A DNA stretch of 64,000 bases from Pseudochrobactrum asaccharolyticum (GCF_003314995.1 NZ_QNRH01000008.1:62001-126000); one strand, 5' to 3'. Counted from the stretch's first letter, positions 10,778-21,733 are shown. Program-made: numbers and translations. Notes: generated from the letters alone by a model not told the origin.

Positions 10778-11194
10778 TTATTCGTCGCGATAAACTTTTT
10801 CGCGGCGCTCGTGACGTTCCTGTGCTTCGATCGACAAAGTCGCAATAGGACGGGCGTCCAGTCGCTTCAGGTTGATCGGATCACCAGTTTCTTCACAAAA
10901 ACCATAGGTTCCTTCATCAATACGAAGCAAAGCCGCATCAATTTTGGAGATTAGCTTACGCTGGCGGTCACGGGCACGAAGCTCAATAGACCGATCTGTT
11001 TCCGAAGAGGCCCTGTCAGCCAAATCAGGATGATTAGCATTTTCACGCTGTAATGCTTCCAGCGTTTCGCGTGCTTCACGCAAAATGTCATTCTTCCAAG
11101 CAACGAGCTTGGCACGGAAATATGACTTCTGCCGATCATTCATGAACGGCTCGTCATCCGTGGGCTTGTAGTTCAGGTCGATTAATTCACTCAT
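10778..11194 (-). CDS. dksA: RNA polymerase-binding transcription factor DksA
   Basis: A 138-residue DksA. It binds the RNA polymerase secondary channel and works with ppGpp in the stringent response. The coiled-coil tip motif DxxDxA is conserved (DLADRAS at about residues 57-63). The C-terminal zinc-finger region is degenerate: only one Cys remains (YGFCEETGDPI), and the second Cys pair is replaced (ARPIATLSIEAQ instead of a CxxC), so zinc is probably not bound. This form is common in alphaproteobacteria. ATG at 11194. The upstream intergenic region is very AT-rich. Confidence 0.95.
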   Translation of the reverse strand: MSELIDLNYKPTDDEPFMNDRQKSYFRAKLVAWKNDILREARETLEALQRENANHPDLADRASSETDRSIELRARDRQRKLISKIDAALLRIDEGTYGFCEETGDPINLKRLDARPIATLSIEAQERHERREKVYRDE

Positions 11195-11654
11195 TTTGAA
11201 TCACCCCTCACCTAGGAGACGATGCGCCTTATAGGTCTATAAGCAATCCGATACAACCTGAAAAATCATACAATCAAGTATTTTCAACCAGAACCTGAAA
11301 AATACGAAAATTATTATCAGATTACATAAAACTGAGACATATATATTCTAAAGTACAAAAAATTTATCTCTCACATTGATTTCAAAATTCTAATAGCAAT
11401 ATTTTAATTCAATAACATAAATATAAAATATTTACAGATTTTCACACAAATTAACCCTGTTATTTTTCTTCGCACGTTTCCCCATATTCATAAAATCTGA
11501 TCAAAAACGATATATTTTAACTTTGAAATATAAGAAAAAGCGCTATTTCGATTCCGAAAAACAACAGAAACATTTTTCTTAGTTTATGTTTTCAATACAA
11601 TTTTAGGAAATTAATCAGGCTATCTTTTCGGTGCAAAACCTGCAAAATATCGTC
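11195..11654. other. AT-rich divergent promoter region between dksA and sixA
   Basis: About 460 bp with no gene. Positions 11260-11600 are markedly richer in A and T than the flanking genes. It must carry the divergent promoters of dksA and the phosphatase gene. No defined operator or RNA could be recognised. Confidence 0.6.
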
Positions 11655-12179
11655 ATGCGCACCATTTTGCTCCTTCGCCATGCCCAAGCCGTTCTCCCTG
11701 ATAGCAGCGGCAAAGACTTTGACCGGCAGCTCAGTTCCGCCGGAAAAACGGATGCTCTGCAACAGGCAGAACGTCTGATAAAATCCGGCATCATTCCTGA
11801 TTTCATTCTCTGCTCTCCGGCATTGCGCACTCTGCAAACGGCTGAAATTTTCAGCGCAGCAATCACCAGCGCCTTTCCTGAAATCAGCATCACACCACAA
11901 TACGCATCGTCACTCTACCGTACCAATGCTTCCGGCTATCTGTATGAAATTCGTGAACAAGCCCCGCAAGACGCACAATGCGTACTGTTAGTCGGTCATA
12001 ATCCGAGCATTGAAGATTGCGCCCTGCTCTTCGCGCAGCCAGATAGTCCGCTGGCGCAGAGGATTGGCTATGGTTTCCCGACTGCCGGTGTGGCACAGAT
12101 TGAAACCAATGCAGAATTTGCAGATATCACGCCGGAAAATGCCCGATTGACCGCGCTTTTCTTGCCTCAGGAAGACTGA
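11655..12179 (+). CDS. sixA: SixA-like histidine phosphatase
   Basis: A 174-residue single-domain histidine phosphatase. The catalytic RH motif is in TILLLRHAQA at the N-terminus and the second His is in LLVGHNPSIED (about residue 115), as in SixA, which removes phosphate from phospho-His in phosphorelay proteins. The open frame can start at GTG 11631, but the ATG at 11655 (MRTILLLRH) matches the family N-terminus; neither has a strong ribosome binding site. It lies upstream of ycjX with a gap of about 120 bp. The target, if a phosphorelay, is unknown. Confidence 0.8.
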   Translation: MRTILLLRHAQAVLPDSSGKDFDRQLSSAGKTDALQQAERLIKSGIIPDFILCSPALRTLQTAEIFSAAITSAFPEISITPQYASSLYRTNASGYLYEIREQAPQDAQCVLLVGHNPSIEDCALLFAQPDSPLAQRIGYGFPTAGVAQIETNAEFADITPENARLTALFLPQED

Positions 12180-12297
12180 ACCAGAACCCTGCGACAGGTG
12201 TATTTTACAAGCTCCTGCTTTTACTCTCTGTAATTTATTGATTTCTCACCCTATATTCACAACCAGAATAGTGAGTAACGTCTTTACGGGGGCATCT

Positions 12298-13773
12298 TTG
12301 GCCAAACTGACCACTTTTACAGATGAAGCCAAAATCGCTTTTGATACATTGATGGAGCGTACCGGCAGCTTGGTTACGCCGTCTTTACGCCTTGGTGTTA
12401 CCGGCCTTTCCCGCGCAGGGAAAACGGTTTTCATTACCTCTCTGGTGCATAATCTGACCCAAGGCGGGCGCATGCCGCTATTTGAAGCGCATGCTACCGG
12501 ACGTATTGCCCGTGCCTATTTGCAGCCGCAACCTGACGATGCCGTGCCGCGTTTTCAGTATGAAGATCATCTCGCAGCATTGGTGAAAGATCGCATCTGG
12601 CCGGATTCCACCCGTGCAATCTCTGAGCTGCGCCTGACCATTGAATATCAGTCGGCCTCTTCATGGGGACGCATGCTTTCTGCCGGTAAGCTCTCGATTG
12701 ATATTGTCGATTATCCGGGGGAATGGCTGTTGGATCTGCCTTTGCTCGGCAAAAGCTATAGCGAGTTTTCCCGTGATTCTTTTGCGCTCGCCAATGAAAC
12801 CGCCCATCTTGGTTTTGCCGAAAACTGGTTGCGGGAAGCCGCGACGGTTGATGCCTTAGCGCCAGCCGATGAAATGACAGCGCAGCGTCTGGCACGCAGC
12901 TTCACCGATTATCTGCGTGCAGGTAAGTCCGACGAACAGGCACTATCCACCCTGCCCCCCGGGCGCTTTTTGATGCCCGGCGATCTGGAAGGCTCACCTG
13001 CGCTTACTTTTGCGCCTTTGCCTGATTTACCGGATGGCAGTTTCAAAAGCGGCTCATTGGCCGCGATGATGGAGCGGCGTTATGAATCTTATAAAACCCA
13101 TGTAGTGAAACCGTTTTTCCGCGAGCATATTGCCCGCCTCGACCGGCAGATTGTGCTGGTGGATGCGATGCAGGCGATTAATGCCGGTGGCGGCGCGGTG
13201 CGCGATCTGGAACGCGCGCTCACTGAAATTCTGGCCTGCTTCCGCGCCGGACGTTCCAATATGCTCACCGGCCTGATCCAGAAACGTATCGGCCGCATAC
13301 TGATTGCAGCCACCAAGGCTGATCACCTGCACCATGAAAGCCATAATCGGCTTGAGGCCATTGTGCGCAGACTGGTCGATCGCGCTGCCAAGAATGCCGA
13401 TATGTCCGGTGCTGAAATTGATGTGCTGGCGATGGCGGCAGTGCGTGCCACACGCGAGGCAACCGTCAACCAGAACGGCGATACATTACCGGTGATTGTC
13501 GGCACGCCGCTGAAAGGTGAAGTCATTGACGGCGAAGTCTTTGATGGTGAAACCGAAACCGCAATCTTCCCCGGTGATCTGCCGCAAAATGCTCAGGCAA
13601 TTTTTGAGCAGCCGGAGTTTTCGCCGCAGGATCGTGCCCGTGAAGCACCAATCCGTTTTGTCCGTTTCAGACCGCCACATATCAAAGCCGATCTCGATGG
13701 CATTCATCTGTCGCTTCCGCATATCCGCCTTGACCGTGCCATGCAGTTTCTGCTCGGTGACCGATTAGCATAG
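12298..13773 (+). CDS. ycjX: YcjX-family P-loop NTPase
   Basis: A 491-residue member of the YcjX family (DUF463), a conserved GTPase-like protein of unknown cellular role that is stress-induced in some bacteria. The Walker A motif GLSRAGKT lies near residue 35 and a Walker-B-like IDIVDYPGEWLL near residue 137. The open frame begins at a TTG at 12238, but I favour the TTG at 12298 (MAKLTTFTDEAKIAFD), which follows ACGGGGGC and gives the usual family length; the GTG at 12271 is another option. Its stop is followed 9 bp later by the YcjF-like partner gene, a pairing conserved across proteobacteria. Confidence 0.87.
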   Translation: MAKLTTFTDEAKIAFDTLMERTGSLVTPSLRLGVTGLSRAGKTVFITSLVHNLTQGGRMPLFEAHATGRIARAYLQPQPDDAVPRFQYEDHLAALVKDRIWPDSTRAISELRLTIEYQSASSWGRMLSAGKLSIDIVDYPGEWLLDLPLLGKSYSEFSRDSFALANETAHLGFAENWLREAATVDALAPADEMTAQRLARSFTDYLRAGKSDEQALSTLPPGRFLMPGDLEGSPALTFAPLPDLPDGSFKSGSLAAMMERRYESYKTHVVKPFFREHIARLDRQIVLVDAMQAINAGGGAVRDLERALTEILACFRAGRSNMLTGLIQKRIGRILIAATKADHLHHESHNRLEAIVRRLVDRAAKNADMSGAEIDVLAMAAVRATREATVNQNGDTLPVIVGTPLKGEVIDGEVFDGETETAIFPGDLPQNAQAIFEQPEFSPQDRAREAPIRFVRFRPPHIKADLDGIHLSLPHIRLDRAMQFLLGDRLA

Positions 13774-13782
13774 GGATAAATC

Positions 13783-14838
13783 ATGTCTACAGGCCCGCGC
13801 AAACCGATGAGCTTCAGCGTAGAACCGCAAGCGGATGACAGCCAGCCACAGGCGCCACGTAAACCGGTGGCAATTCGCGACTTGTCGGCAGTCACGGCGG
13901 AAGCGGTGGATGTTTTTGAACAGGAAGCCATTGACGCAGGCGCACAACTGACACCGCCTCCTGCGAGCCTGATCAAGCGGCGCTTTACTCTGCGCAGTGT
14001 GTTTTTCTCCGCACTCGGCCTGCTGGTGAGCTTCGCCATTGCAATCTGGACGGAAGACCTGATCCGCGCCATGTATAGCCGTGCCGACTGGCTTGGCTGG
14101 CTGACGCTCGGCGTCGCCTTGATTGCACTTTTCTCTTTACTGGCACTGGTCGTGCGTGAGGGGTTGGCCTTGCGCCGCCTCTCAGCGGTGCAGGAACTGC
14201 GCTTTGCTGCGGCAGAAGCAAGTGAGCGCAATGATGCAGACAAAGCCCGCAAGATCACCGACAAATTGCTGGAAGTTACCGCCAATCTGCCGCAAACAGC
14301 CCGTGGCCGCGCGACTCTGGAAGCCTTGCGTGGTGATATTATCGACGGGCGCGACCTGATCCGCATTACCGAACGTGAAATTCTGCACCCTTTGGATCGC
14401 GAAGCGCGCATGCTGATCCTCAGTGCCGCCAAGCGTGTTTCCATTGTCACGGCGGTCAGCCCGCGCGCTCTGGTGGATATTGCCTATGTGGTTTTCGAAT
14501 CATCACGGCTGATCCGCCGCCTGTCCGAGCTTTATGGTTGCCGCCCCGGCTCCTTAGGCTTTTTCCGCCTTGCCCGCAGCGTTATTGCACATCTGGCTGT
14601 GACCGGAACAATTGCGATGGGCGATAGTGTGGTGCAGCAATTACTGGGTCAGGGACTGGCCTCACGCCTCTCCGCCAAACTTGGTGAAGGTGTTATCAAC
14701 GGCATGATGACAGCACGTATCGGTATTTCAGCGATGGATATTGTGCGCCCATTACCGTTTGATGCAGAAAAACGCCCCAATATCAGTGATTTCGTCAGTG
14801 ATATTGTAAAAGCCACAACTCAAAAAAAACCGGTATGA
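13783..14838 (+). CDS. YcjF/TIGR01620-family membrane protein
   Basis: A 351-residue inner-membrane protein of the UPF0283 (YcjF, TIGR01620) family, function unknown. Two helices (about residues 70-90 and 105-125) separate an N-terminal cytoplasmic tail from a helical C-terminal domain with the segment PRALVDIAYVVFESSRLIRR. AGGGAT precedes the ATG at 13783, and only 9 bp separate it from ycjX, so the pair is translated from one transcript. The C-terminus runs into an intergenic repeat. Confidence 0.9.
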   Translation: MSTGPRKPMSFSVEPQADDSQPQAPRKPVAIRDLSAVTAEAVDVFEQEAIDAGAQLTPPPASLIKRRFTLRSVFFSALGLLVSFAIAIWTEDLIRAMYSRADWLGWLTLGVALIALFSLLALVVREGLALRRLSAVQELRFAAAEASERNDADKARKITDKLLEVTANLPQTARGRATLEALRGDIIDGRDLIRITEREILHPLDREARMLILSAAKRVSIVTAVSPRALVDIAYVVFESSRLIRRLSELYGCRPGSLGFFRLARSVIAHLAVTGTIAMGDSVVQQLLGQGLASRLSAKLGEGVINGMMTARIGISAMDIVRPLPFDAEKRPNISDFVSDIVKATTQKKPV

Positions 14839-14843
14839 TGCTA

Positions 14844-14943
14844 AAGCGTATCCCGAAAAGTGTGAAACGGTTTTCGGATAAGATACGCGAAAAACCAAAA
14901 ATCGAGCATTTCCTATGTTTCAACATAAACTGGAAATGCCCTA
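14844..14943. repeat. Dispersed intergenic palindromic repeat, copy A
   Basis: Two imperfect palindromes stand next to each other. The first (14846-14888) has arms GCGTATC / GATACGC and inner arms CCGAAAA / TTTTCGG. The second (14906-14939) has arms GCATTTCC / GGAAATGC. It lies directly after the YcjF-like gene. The motif with CCGAAAAGTGTGAA resembles small repeats widespread in intergenic DNA of Hyphomicrobiales. Confidence 0.8.
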
Positions 14944-15112
14944 GTTTATCCTTCGTTTTAATTATGTTAGAAACCACCTATTAACCATTCCAGCCGATTA
15001 TACAGACTGGTTTTGGTATTTTGTTTGATGGCATTTTGCACAGTTAGCGCGAAGATAAATCATACAGAAAACTGATAAACCGCCCTCTAATTATCCGGAA
15101 CAGAGTTCTGTT

Positions 15113-15649
15113 ATGATCTTACGTGCCACTGCCGCCTGCCTCTTATTCTTTACCTCTGCAGCCAGCACTGTATCTGCGCACGCATCGGATAAGGATGAAG
15201 TGTTTTTCCGTAATGTTGAAGGCCAGTGGAGCGGTCCCGGCGAAGTTGTTGCGGGAAAATATAAAGGCACAAAATTTGTCTGCAATCTGTCCGGCACCAC
15301 ACCGGATGGCAATGTTGGCATGACTTTGGACGGCACCTGCCGCGTTGGCGTTTTCTCCCAGCCGATGAAAGCAACTGTTGTCCGGACCGGCAAAAATTAT
15401 AGCGGCACATTCAATGATGGCGCTGAAGGCAAAGGTCTGAACGTGACATCCGGTTCCGTCAACGGCAACCGCGTTGTGCTGTCCCTGAGCCGCAAACAGC
15501 TCAATGGTGCAATGCTGGCGCGTGTAACCGATCAGAATACGATGAATGTTACAGTTTCGGTTAAAGTCGATGATACTATGGTGCCGGTTGTCGGCATGAG
15601 CCTGAAACGTGTCGATGGCGGCGCAGTCAGCAACATCGCCCGTAATTAA
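15113..15649 (+). CDS. Conserved secreted protein of unknown function
   Basis: A 178-residue protein with a Sec signal peptide (ILRATAACLLFFTSAAS, cleavage after SAHA near residue 24). The mature part has alternating hydrophobic/polar strands rich in Gly and Thr, with two Cys (NLSGTT preceded by FVC, and GTCRVGV), suggesting a small periplasmic beta-rich domain. I do not recognise the family by name. The ATG at 15113 gives a proper signal peptide. It is a single-gene unit between an intergenic repeat and a convergent methyltransferase. Confidence 0.75.
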   Translation: MILRATAACLLFFTSAASTVSAHASDKDEVFFRNVEGQWSGPGEVVAGKYKGTKFVCNLSGTTPDGNVGMTLDGTCRVGVFSQPMKATVVRTGKNYSGTFNDGAEGKGLNVTSGSVNGNRVVLSLSRKQLNGAMLARVTDQNTMNVTVSVKVDDTMVPVVGMSLKRVDGGAVSNIARN

Positions 15650-15669
15650 AGTATATGGTATTTTAAAAA

Positions 15670-15710
15670 CCAGCCCTGACAGTTCATCTCTCGGGGCTTT
15701 ATTGTTTTTA
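15670..15710 (+). terminator. Probable intrinsic terminator
   Basis: Imperfect stem AGCCCTGA / TCGGGGCT with an 11-base loop followed by TTATTGTTTTT, located after the secreted protein gene and before the convergent methyltransferase gene. Confidence 0.6.
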
Positions 15711-15715
15711 TAATG

Positions 15716-16381
15716 TTACCTTACAACTGCCAGCGTAAAGCCGTCCCAGCCCTTAGAGCCAACGGTTTGTAAAGCCGTCGCATCCAGCCTCGACTCCGCT
15801 TCAATCATATCAATAAAGCGCCGCACGCCGATGACATTGGTATCCTCTGACTGCGGATCGGTCACCGCGCCATTGCGAACAACATTATCACCGATAATGA
15901 CAGTGCCTTTACGCGCGAGCTTCAGCGCCCATTCCAGATAGACCGGATTATTCGGCTTATCAGCATCAATGAAAATCAGATCAAACGGTGCACGATCCTG
16001 CAACTGCGGCAGGCTGTCGGCAGCAGCACCGATGATAATTTCTACTTTATCGGCAACACCGGCGGCTTCAATATTCTGCTGTGCAATTGCCGCATGTTTC
16101 TCGGAATATTCGAGCGTAATCACTTTGCCACCCTCAGGCAGTGCTCGCGCCAGCCAGATTGTGCTGTAGCCACCCAATGTTCCGATTTCCAGAACCATTC
16201 TGGCTCCGCACATTTGTGCAAACAGATTGAGTAACTTGCCCTGATTGATCGCCACATCATGGGCAGGCAACCCTGCCTCGCTGTTGCGTCGCAATGTGGC
16301 CTCCAGTAGCGGATCATCACCAATCAGCTTCTGCGCCATATAGGCGTCAACCTGTCTCCACTGCTCTTCCGACTGGTACAT
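15716..16381 (-). CDS. SAM-dependent O-methyltransferase (COMT-like)
   Basis: A 221-residue class I methyltransferase of the O-methyltransferase 3 family (PF01596). The SAM-binding motif MVLEIGTLGGYSTIWLA (about residues 60-76) and the metal/substrate-side motif LIFIDADKPNN (about 132) are intact. These enzymes methylate catechol-like hydroxyls. The ATG at 16381 has TTAGGAG upstream; the longer open frame to 16438 adds an unlikely Cys-rich N-terminus. It is downstream of the folP-folB-folK genes on the same strand, separated by 63 bp. Substrate unknown. Confidence 0.88.
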   Translation of the reverse strand: MYQSEEQWRQVDAYMAQKLIGDDPLLEATLRRNSEAGLPAHDVAINQGKLLNLFAQMCGARMVLEIGTLGGYSTIWLARALPEGGKVITLEYSEKHAAIAQQNIEAAGVADKVEIIIGAAADSLPQLQDRAPFDLIFIDADKPNNPVYLEWALKLARKGTVIIGDNVVRNGAVTDPQSEDTNVIGVRRFIDMIEAESRLDATALQTVGSKGWDGFTLAVVR

Positions 16382-16444
16382 AATCGCTCCTAAAATTAAA
16401 AAGAGACATGCTACACGGAAACAACAGCAGAATGACAAACAGCT

Positions 16445-16972
16445 TTACAGCGCTGTGTCCTGCCACCAGCGATGGCCATAGCTCATGCGCTGAATTTCAC
16501 TGCTATCCACTTTTTGCACCAAATCGGAAACAAGCTCACCACGAATTTTAATATTCGGCGCAATGGTTTCCAACGGCACCAGCACAAAAGCGCGTTGCTC
16601 AATGCGCGGATGCGGCAGGATCAGATCCGGCATTTCCAGCGCAAAAACATGCTCATAGGCCAGCATATCAATATCAATGGTGCGCGGGCCCCAGCGTTCG
16701 CTGCGAACCCGCTTCAGACGCCGCTCGATAGTCTGCGTCACATCCAGCAGCTCCGGCGGCGTTAGTATCGTCGAGATTTCAGCGCAGGCATTATAAAACC
16801 AATCCTGATCGGTTTTCCCCCAAGGCGGCGTACGGAACACCGGAGACACAGCGATAACCCTGACATCCTGCCGTTCATCCAGCAGTTGCAAAGCCTGCGC
16901 CATTGTCTGCACAACATTGCCGATATTACCGCCCAGACACAGCCAGGCTTTATGAACCTCGCGTGCTTTCAT
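16445..16972 (-). CDS. folK: 2-amino-4-hydroxy-6-hydroxymethyldihydropteridine pyrophosphokinase
   Basis: A 175-residue HPPK that transfers pyrophosphate from ATP to the pterin alcohol in folate synthesis. The family signature is present: WLCLGGNIGN at the start, SPVFRTPPWG, the RSERWGPRTIDIDML metal/ATP motif (about residues 92-106) and LPHPRIEQRAFVLVPL. The ATG at 16972 overlaps the folB stop as ATGA, so I prefer it to the GTG at 16984. Last gene of the folP-folB-folK operon. Confidence 0.94.
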   Translation of the reverse strand: MKAREVHKAWLCLGGNIGNVVQTMAQALQLLDERQDVRVIAVSPVFRTPPWGKTDQDWFYNACAEISTILTPPELLDVTQTIERRLKRVRSERWGPRTIDIDMLAYEHVFALEMPDLILPHPRIEQRAFVLVPLETIAPNIKIRGELVSDLVQKVDSSEIQRMSYGHRWWQDTAL

Positions 16973-17331
16973 ATATTCGGCCACCCGACCGTCACTTCAA
17001 CATAATCCAGCACACCGGCGACCGGCGCATTCGGTTTGCGCACAGTAATCTCGGATTTCTGAATTTGCGGAAACGCAGCACAAAGCGCTTTAGCAACATC
17101 CAGTGCCAAAGCTTCAATGAGATAACGGCGCTTTCCGGTGATAATCTTCTCAATCATGGAGAAGACAATACCGTAATGCACTGTTTTATCAATATCGTCA
17201 TTTTCGAGCGAGTCGCCCGGATCAACAGTCAGCACTGCATCAACATAGAAACGCTGGCCGAGCTTTTCTTCCTCGTCAAAAACGCCGTGATGCGCAAAAA
17301 ACGCGCAATTCATCATACGGATCGTGTACAA
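16969..17331 (-). CDS. folB: Dihydroneopterin aldolase
   Basis: A 120-residue DHNA that splits dihydroneopterin to the HPPK substrate and glycolaldehyde. Family features are NCAFFAHHGVFDEEEKLGQ, the Tyr in VHYGIVFSMIE and VRKPNAPV near the end. The start appears to be TTG at 17331, preceded by GAGGG six bases upstream, and gives the expected YTIRMMNCAFF N-terminus; the ATG at 17316 would remove the first strand. It is 101 bp downstream of folP and overlaps folK by 4 bp. Confidence 0.92.
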   Translation of the reverse strand: MYTIRMMNCAFFAHHGVFDEEEKLGQRFYVDAVLTVDPGDSLENDDIDKTVHYGIVFSMIEKIITGKRRYLIEALALDVAKALCAAFPQIQKSEITVRKPNAPVAGVLDYVEVTVGWPNI

Positions 17332-17432
17332 AAAGCCCTCATTTCTTCACTACTGCATTATAAACGGGCGCTTATAACGCTAAATTTTGTCAGTCCAATA
17401 TCAGATTATACTGCAAATTCTGAAAAACCGGT

Positions 17433-18299
17433 TCACGCTTTTTCATGAACGGCTGCGGCATTTAAAACCGCATCTGCCATCAATAAAGCATCACGATTGA
17501 GTGCAACATTATGCACCCTGAATATATCCGCACCGCCAAGGCGCAGCATAACACTGGTTGCAGCCGTTGCGGCATCCCTTTCTGCGGCAATATCACGGGC
17601 ACTCACGGCACCGGTAAAGCGCTTGCGGGATGTTCCGACCAGCCACGGCAAACCAAAACTGTGCAGTTCAGCAAACCGTGCCATCAGCTCCACATTCTGC
17701 TGTATATCTTTGGCAAAACCAAAGCCCGGATCAAGCATAATCTGCTGCGGCTTTACACCCGCAGTTGCAGCAATTTCCAGTGATCGTTGCAAGAATACAT
17801 GCTGATCTTCAATCACATCGGCTGCAACATCTCTGTCGCGCCCTGTATGCATAATCACCAGACCGGCACCGGTTTCAGCAGCAAGCCCCGCAATATCCGG
17901 CTCTTTCTGCAATCCCCAGACATCATTGACAATATGCGCACCAGCCGCGACCGCCAGTGTTGCCGTCTGCGCTCGATAAGTATCAACCGAGATCAGGCAA
18001 CCGAGTTCCCGCGTTAAAGCCTCAATCACCGGAAGCACCCGTTCCTGCTCCTGCTGAGCAGAAACCGGCTCGGCATCCGGACGGGTCGACTCGCCGCCGA
18101 CATCAATAATCACGGCACCGGCTTCCAGCATAGCACGCGCTGATTGTAGCGCTGCATCTATGGTCTGGTTATTGCCGCCGTCTGAGAAAGAATCCGGCGT
18201 AATATTAAGAATCGCCATAATCAGCGCCTGCGATCCAGTTTCCAGAACGCGACCATGCGCCAGTTGCCATTCTCGCTTTATAGGGAAACTCTTAATCAT
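17433..18299 (-). CDS. folP: Dihydropteroate synthase
   Basis: A 288-residue DHPS that joins p-aminobenzoate to the pterin pyrophosphate; it is the sulfonamide target. Signature motifs are intact: MAILNITPDSFSDGG (about residues 28-42), IIDVGGESTRPDA, the ISVDTYRA strand, HIVNDVWG, IMLDPGFGFAK and LVGTSRKRF. ATG at 18299 with AAAAGG upstream. First gene of the folP-folB-folK operon, which ends the pterin branch of folate synthesis. Confidence 0.95.
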   Translation of the reverse strand: MIKSFPIKREWQLAHGRVLETGSQALIMAILNITPDSFSDGGNNQTIDAALQSARAMLEAGAVIIDVGGESTRPDAEPVSAQQEQERVLPVIEALTRELGCLISVDTYRAQTATLAVAAGAHIVNDVWGLQKEPDIAGLAAETGAGLVIMHTGRDRDVAADVIEDQHVFLQRSLEIAATAGVKPQQIMLDPGFGFAKDIQQNVELMARFAELHSFGLPWLVGTSRKRFTGAVSARDIAAERDAATAATSVMLRLGGADIFRVHNVALNRDALLMADAVLNAAAVHEKA

Positions 18300-18550
18300 A
18301 TTCGGAATTAACCTTTTAAAATTGCTTTGCTTTCCAAACCAGCCATAAGTTCTTTACACATTTCATGGAACGATAAAAGCTGACGGAAAGCGCATTTCCG
18401 GCAAAACTGTCAATTGCTTTGACCGGCAGCGAATGCGCAGACCAATAAGACCAGCATCATGCAACAGAAGACAATTCTGCCGTATTTTGTGTTAGAACCT
18501 GTAAAACAAGGGCATTTATCAAAAGAGCCCTCGCAGCAAAGGAACAGATA

Positions 18551-19192
18551 ATGTCCGGCAAATATCTTGCACTCTCCCTCACCGGTCTGGTTCTGTTATC
18601 CGGCACTTTAATGGCCACGCAAGCAGACGCTGCTTCTGTGACACGAAAATATCGCTATTTTCCGGTTTACGGCACAACCGCAGAACAGCTGGATAAATCA
18701 TTGGCCAAGAATGGCCCAAAGCTTGATGATGGTGGTGAAAGTCATCCGGGCGCGACAAAAATTGCATTTAATGCCCGTGTAAAATACCGCTTTGACGGCA
18801 AATATTGCCGTGTCTCAGATGTGAATGCCAATGTGCAGGCTACAATTTCCCTGCCAAGCTGGAAAAGCCGTCGCCGCGCCAGCGCTGATACGAGAATGGT
18901 CTGGGATGTGCTGGTGAAGGATATTCGCCGCCATGAAGAAAGCCATATCGTTATCGCCCGCTCCCATGCTTCAGATCTTGAGCGCCGTATTCGCGGTATG
19001 CGCAATGAGCGTGACTGCGCGACACTGCGCGCCAATGTCGACAAGATCACTGAGAGCGTCTTTGCGAGCCATGACAAAGCCCAGCAATATTTCGACCGCG
19101 TTGAGACAGTGAATTTTGAAACCCGCTTTGAAAGACTGCTCACCAACAGCCTTGAAAAACGCTACGCTCAACAGCAGAAGAAAAAATCCTGA
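18551..19192 (+). CDS. DUF922-family secreted Zn-protease-like protein
   Basis: A 213-residue protein with a signal peptide (about residues 1-27, cleaved after ADA) and a DUF922 domain. The putative zinc site HEESH with downstream HASDLE is at about residues 122-135, consistent with the predicted metalloprotease fold of this family, whose function is unproven. The C-terminus is basic and helical. AAAGGAACAG precedes the ATG at 18551. It is monocistronic and followed by a strong terminator. Confidence 0.82.
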   Translation: MSGKYLALSLTGLVLLSGTLMATQADAASVTRKYRYFPVYGTTAEQLDKSLAKNGPKLDDGGESHPGATKIAFNARVKYRFDGKYCRVSDVNANVQATISLPSWKSRRRASADTRMVWDVLVKDIRRHEESHIVIARSHASDLERRIRGMRNERDCATLRANVDKITESVFASHDKAQQYFDRVETVNFETRFERLLTNSLEKRYAQQQKKKS

Positions 19193-19210
19193 CACCTGAA
19201 TTTTAACAAA

Positions 19211-19247
19211 GAAAAAGCCCTGCATCATAAAATGCAGGGCTTTTTTG
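19211..19247. terminator. Bidirectional intrinsic terminator
   Basis: Perfect stem AAGCCCTGCAT / ATGCAGGGCTT with a 6-base loop and flanking A- and T-runs, between the convergent DUF922 gene and ferredoxin reductase gene. Confidence 0.95.
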
Positions 19248-19315
19248 TTCATTTCGTTCACAAGCGCCCATGCAAAAAGCGTCAGGCCACTTGCAGACCG
19301 GCAGACACTTTTTTA

Positions 19316-20822
<1,507 letters not shown>

Positions 20823-21146
20823 TCAGCTCTGGCGTTCAGGAACCTGCACAACCAGACCTTCCAGCTCATCACGCACGATGATCTGGCAGGACAGGCGGGA
20901 ATTTCCACGCACATCATAGGCGAAATCCAGCATATCTTCTTCCATCGGCTCAGGACCGCCAACCACATCTGTCCAGTCTTCGTCAACATAGACATGGCAG
21001 GTTGCGCAGGCGCAGGCACCACCGCATTCCGCATCAATGCCCGGAATACCGTTGCGAATTGCATTTTCCATAACGGTGGAACCGTTTTCCGCTTCAACTT
21101 CATTGCGCATCGCGCCGTCAGCGGAAACAAATGTGATCTTGGTCAT
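20823..21146 (-). CDS. fdx: 2Fe-2S ferredoxin, adrenodoxin/FdxB type
   Basis: A 107-residue ferredoxin with the four cluster ligands in CGGACACATC (CX5CX2C, about residues 41-50) and the fourth Cys in RLSCQIIV (about residue 87), the adrenodoxin/Isc ferredoxin pattern. It is a one-electron carrier, in this group often used for Fe-S assembly, cytochrome P450 or heme enzymes. The ATG at 21146 (MTKITFV) has GGGATGAG upstream; the longer frame to 21281 has no support. The downstream gene on the strand is a ferredoxin reductase. It is not next to the SUF genes. Confidence 0.93.
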   Translation of the reverse strand: MTKITFVSADGAMRNEVEAENGSTVMENAIRNGIPGIDAECGGACACATCHVYVDEDWTDVVGGPEPMEEDMLDFAYDVRGNSRLSCQIIVRDELEGLVVQVPERQS

Positions 21147-21733
21147 AAACTCATCCCGTGAGATACCCGCATGAAGCAAAGTGACCAGTCTGAGCGCCTG
21201 ACCATTTATGCGGACACGATTATAAATAGTATTGCAGGCCAGATACGTGCTGTGCGCAGAGAGTTCAAGCTGTAAACACACTATCCCTGCCCGTCTGCGT
21301 CAATTTCGAGCACAAATCCCTCACCACCGTCGCAGAAAAAATGTAAATTAAAGCAACTGACGTTAATCAGTTGCGAGTTTAGCGCCAAGCGCCATACGCC
21401 TTTGGCAAACACATTAACTTCTTGCTCAACTATGGCAAAATGTGCCACAATCTGAGCCATAATATAGAGACTTCTGATGTTTGCTTAAAGATTTCCACAA
21501 TTAGATAGCGCTTAAAAAAGCCCGCATTTGCTTAGTTTTCGCTATTCCTTACCATTTCGCGTTAACCTTATCTTTAAACAATTCATCAACCGCTAATTCC
21601 GTAGTTCCCATATGGCTCCGGAAGTTTTAACCTATAGACTGCGCAACATGTCTTTATGACTGCCTTTCAATTCAGAAGGCAGCAGTGCGGACATGGCTTT
21701 TACGTAAATGTATGAGTACGGGGTAAAACGGCT
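21147..21733. other. 587-bp divergent region between ferredoxin and the polar-growth protein gene
   Basis: No gene is visible. It must include both divergent promoters. A 7-bp inverted repeat CAACTGA / TCAGTTG lies at 21354-21373. A TTAACC-N6-TTAA-like stretch at 21562-21577 has an 8-base spacer, one more than a CtrA site. Confidence 0.5.

Noticed and set aside
21562-21577. CtrA-like TTAA-N-TTAA motif upstream of the GPR-like gene
   Set aside because: The spacer is 8 bases, while CtrA boxes need 7; not strong enough to call.
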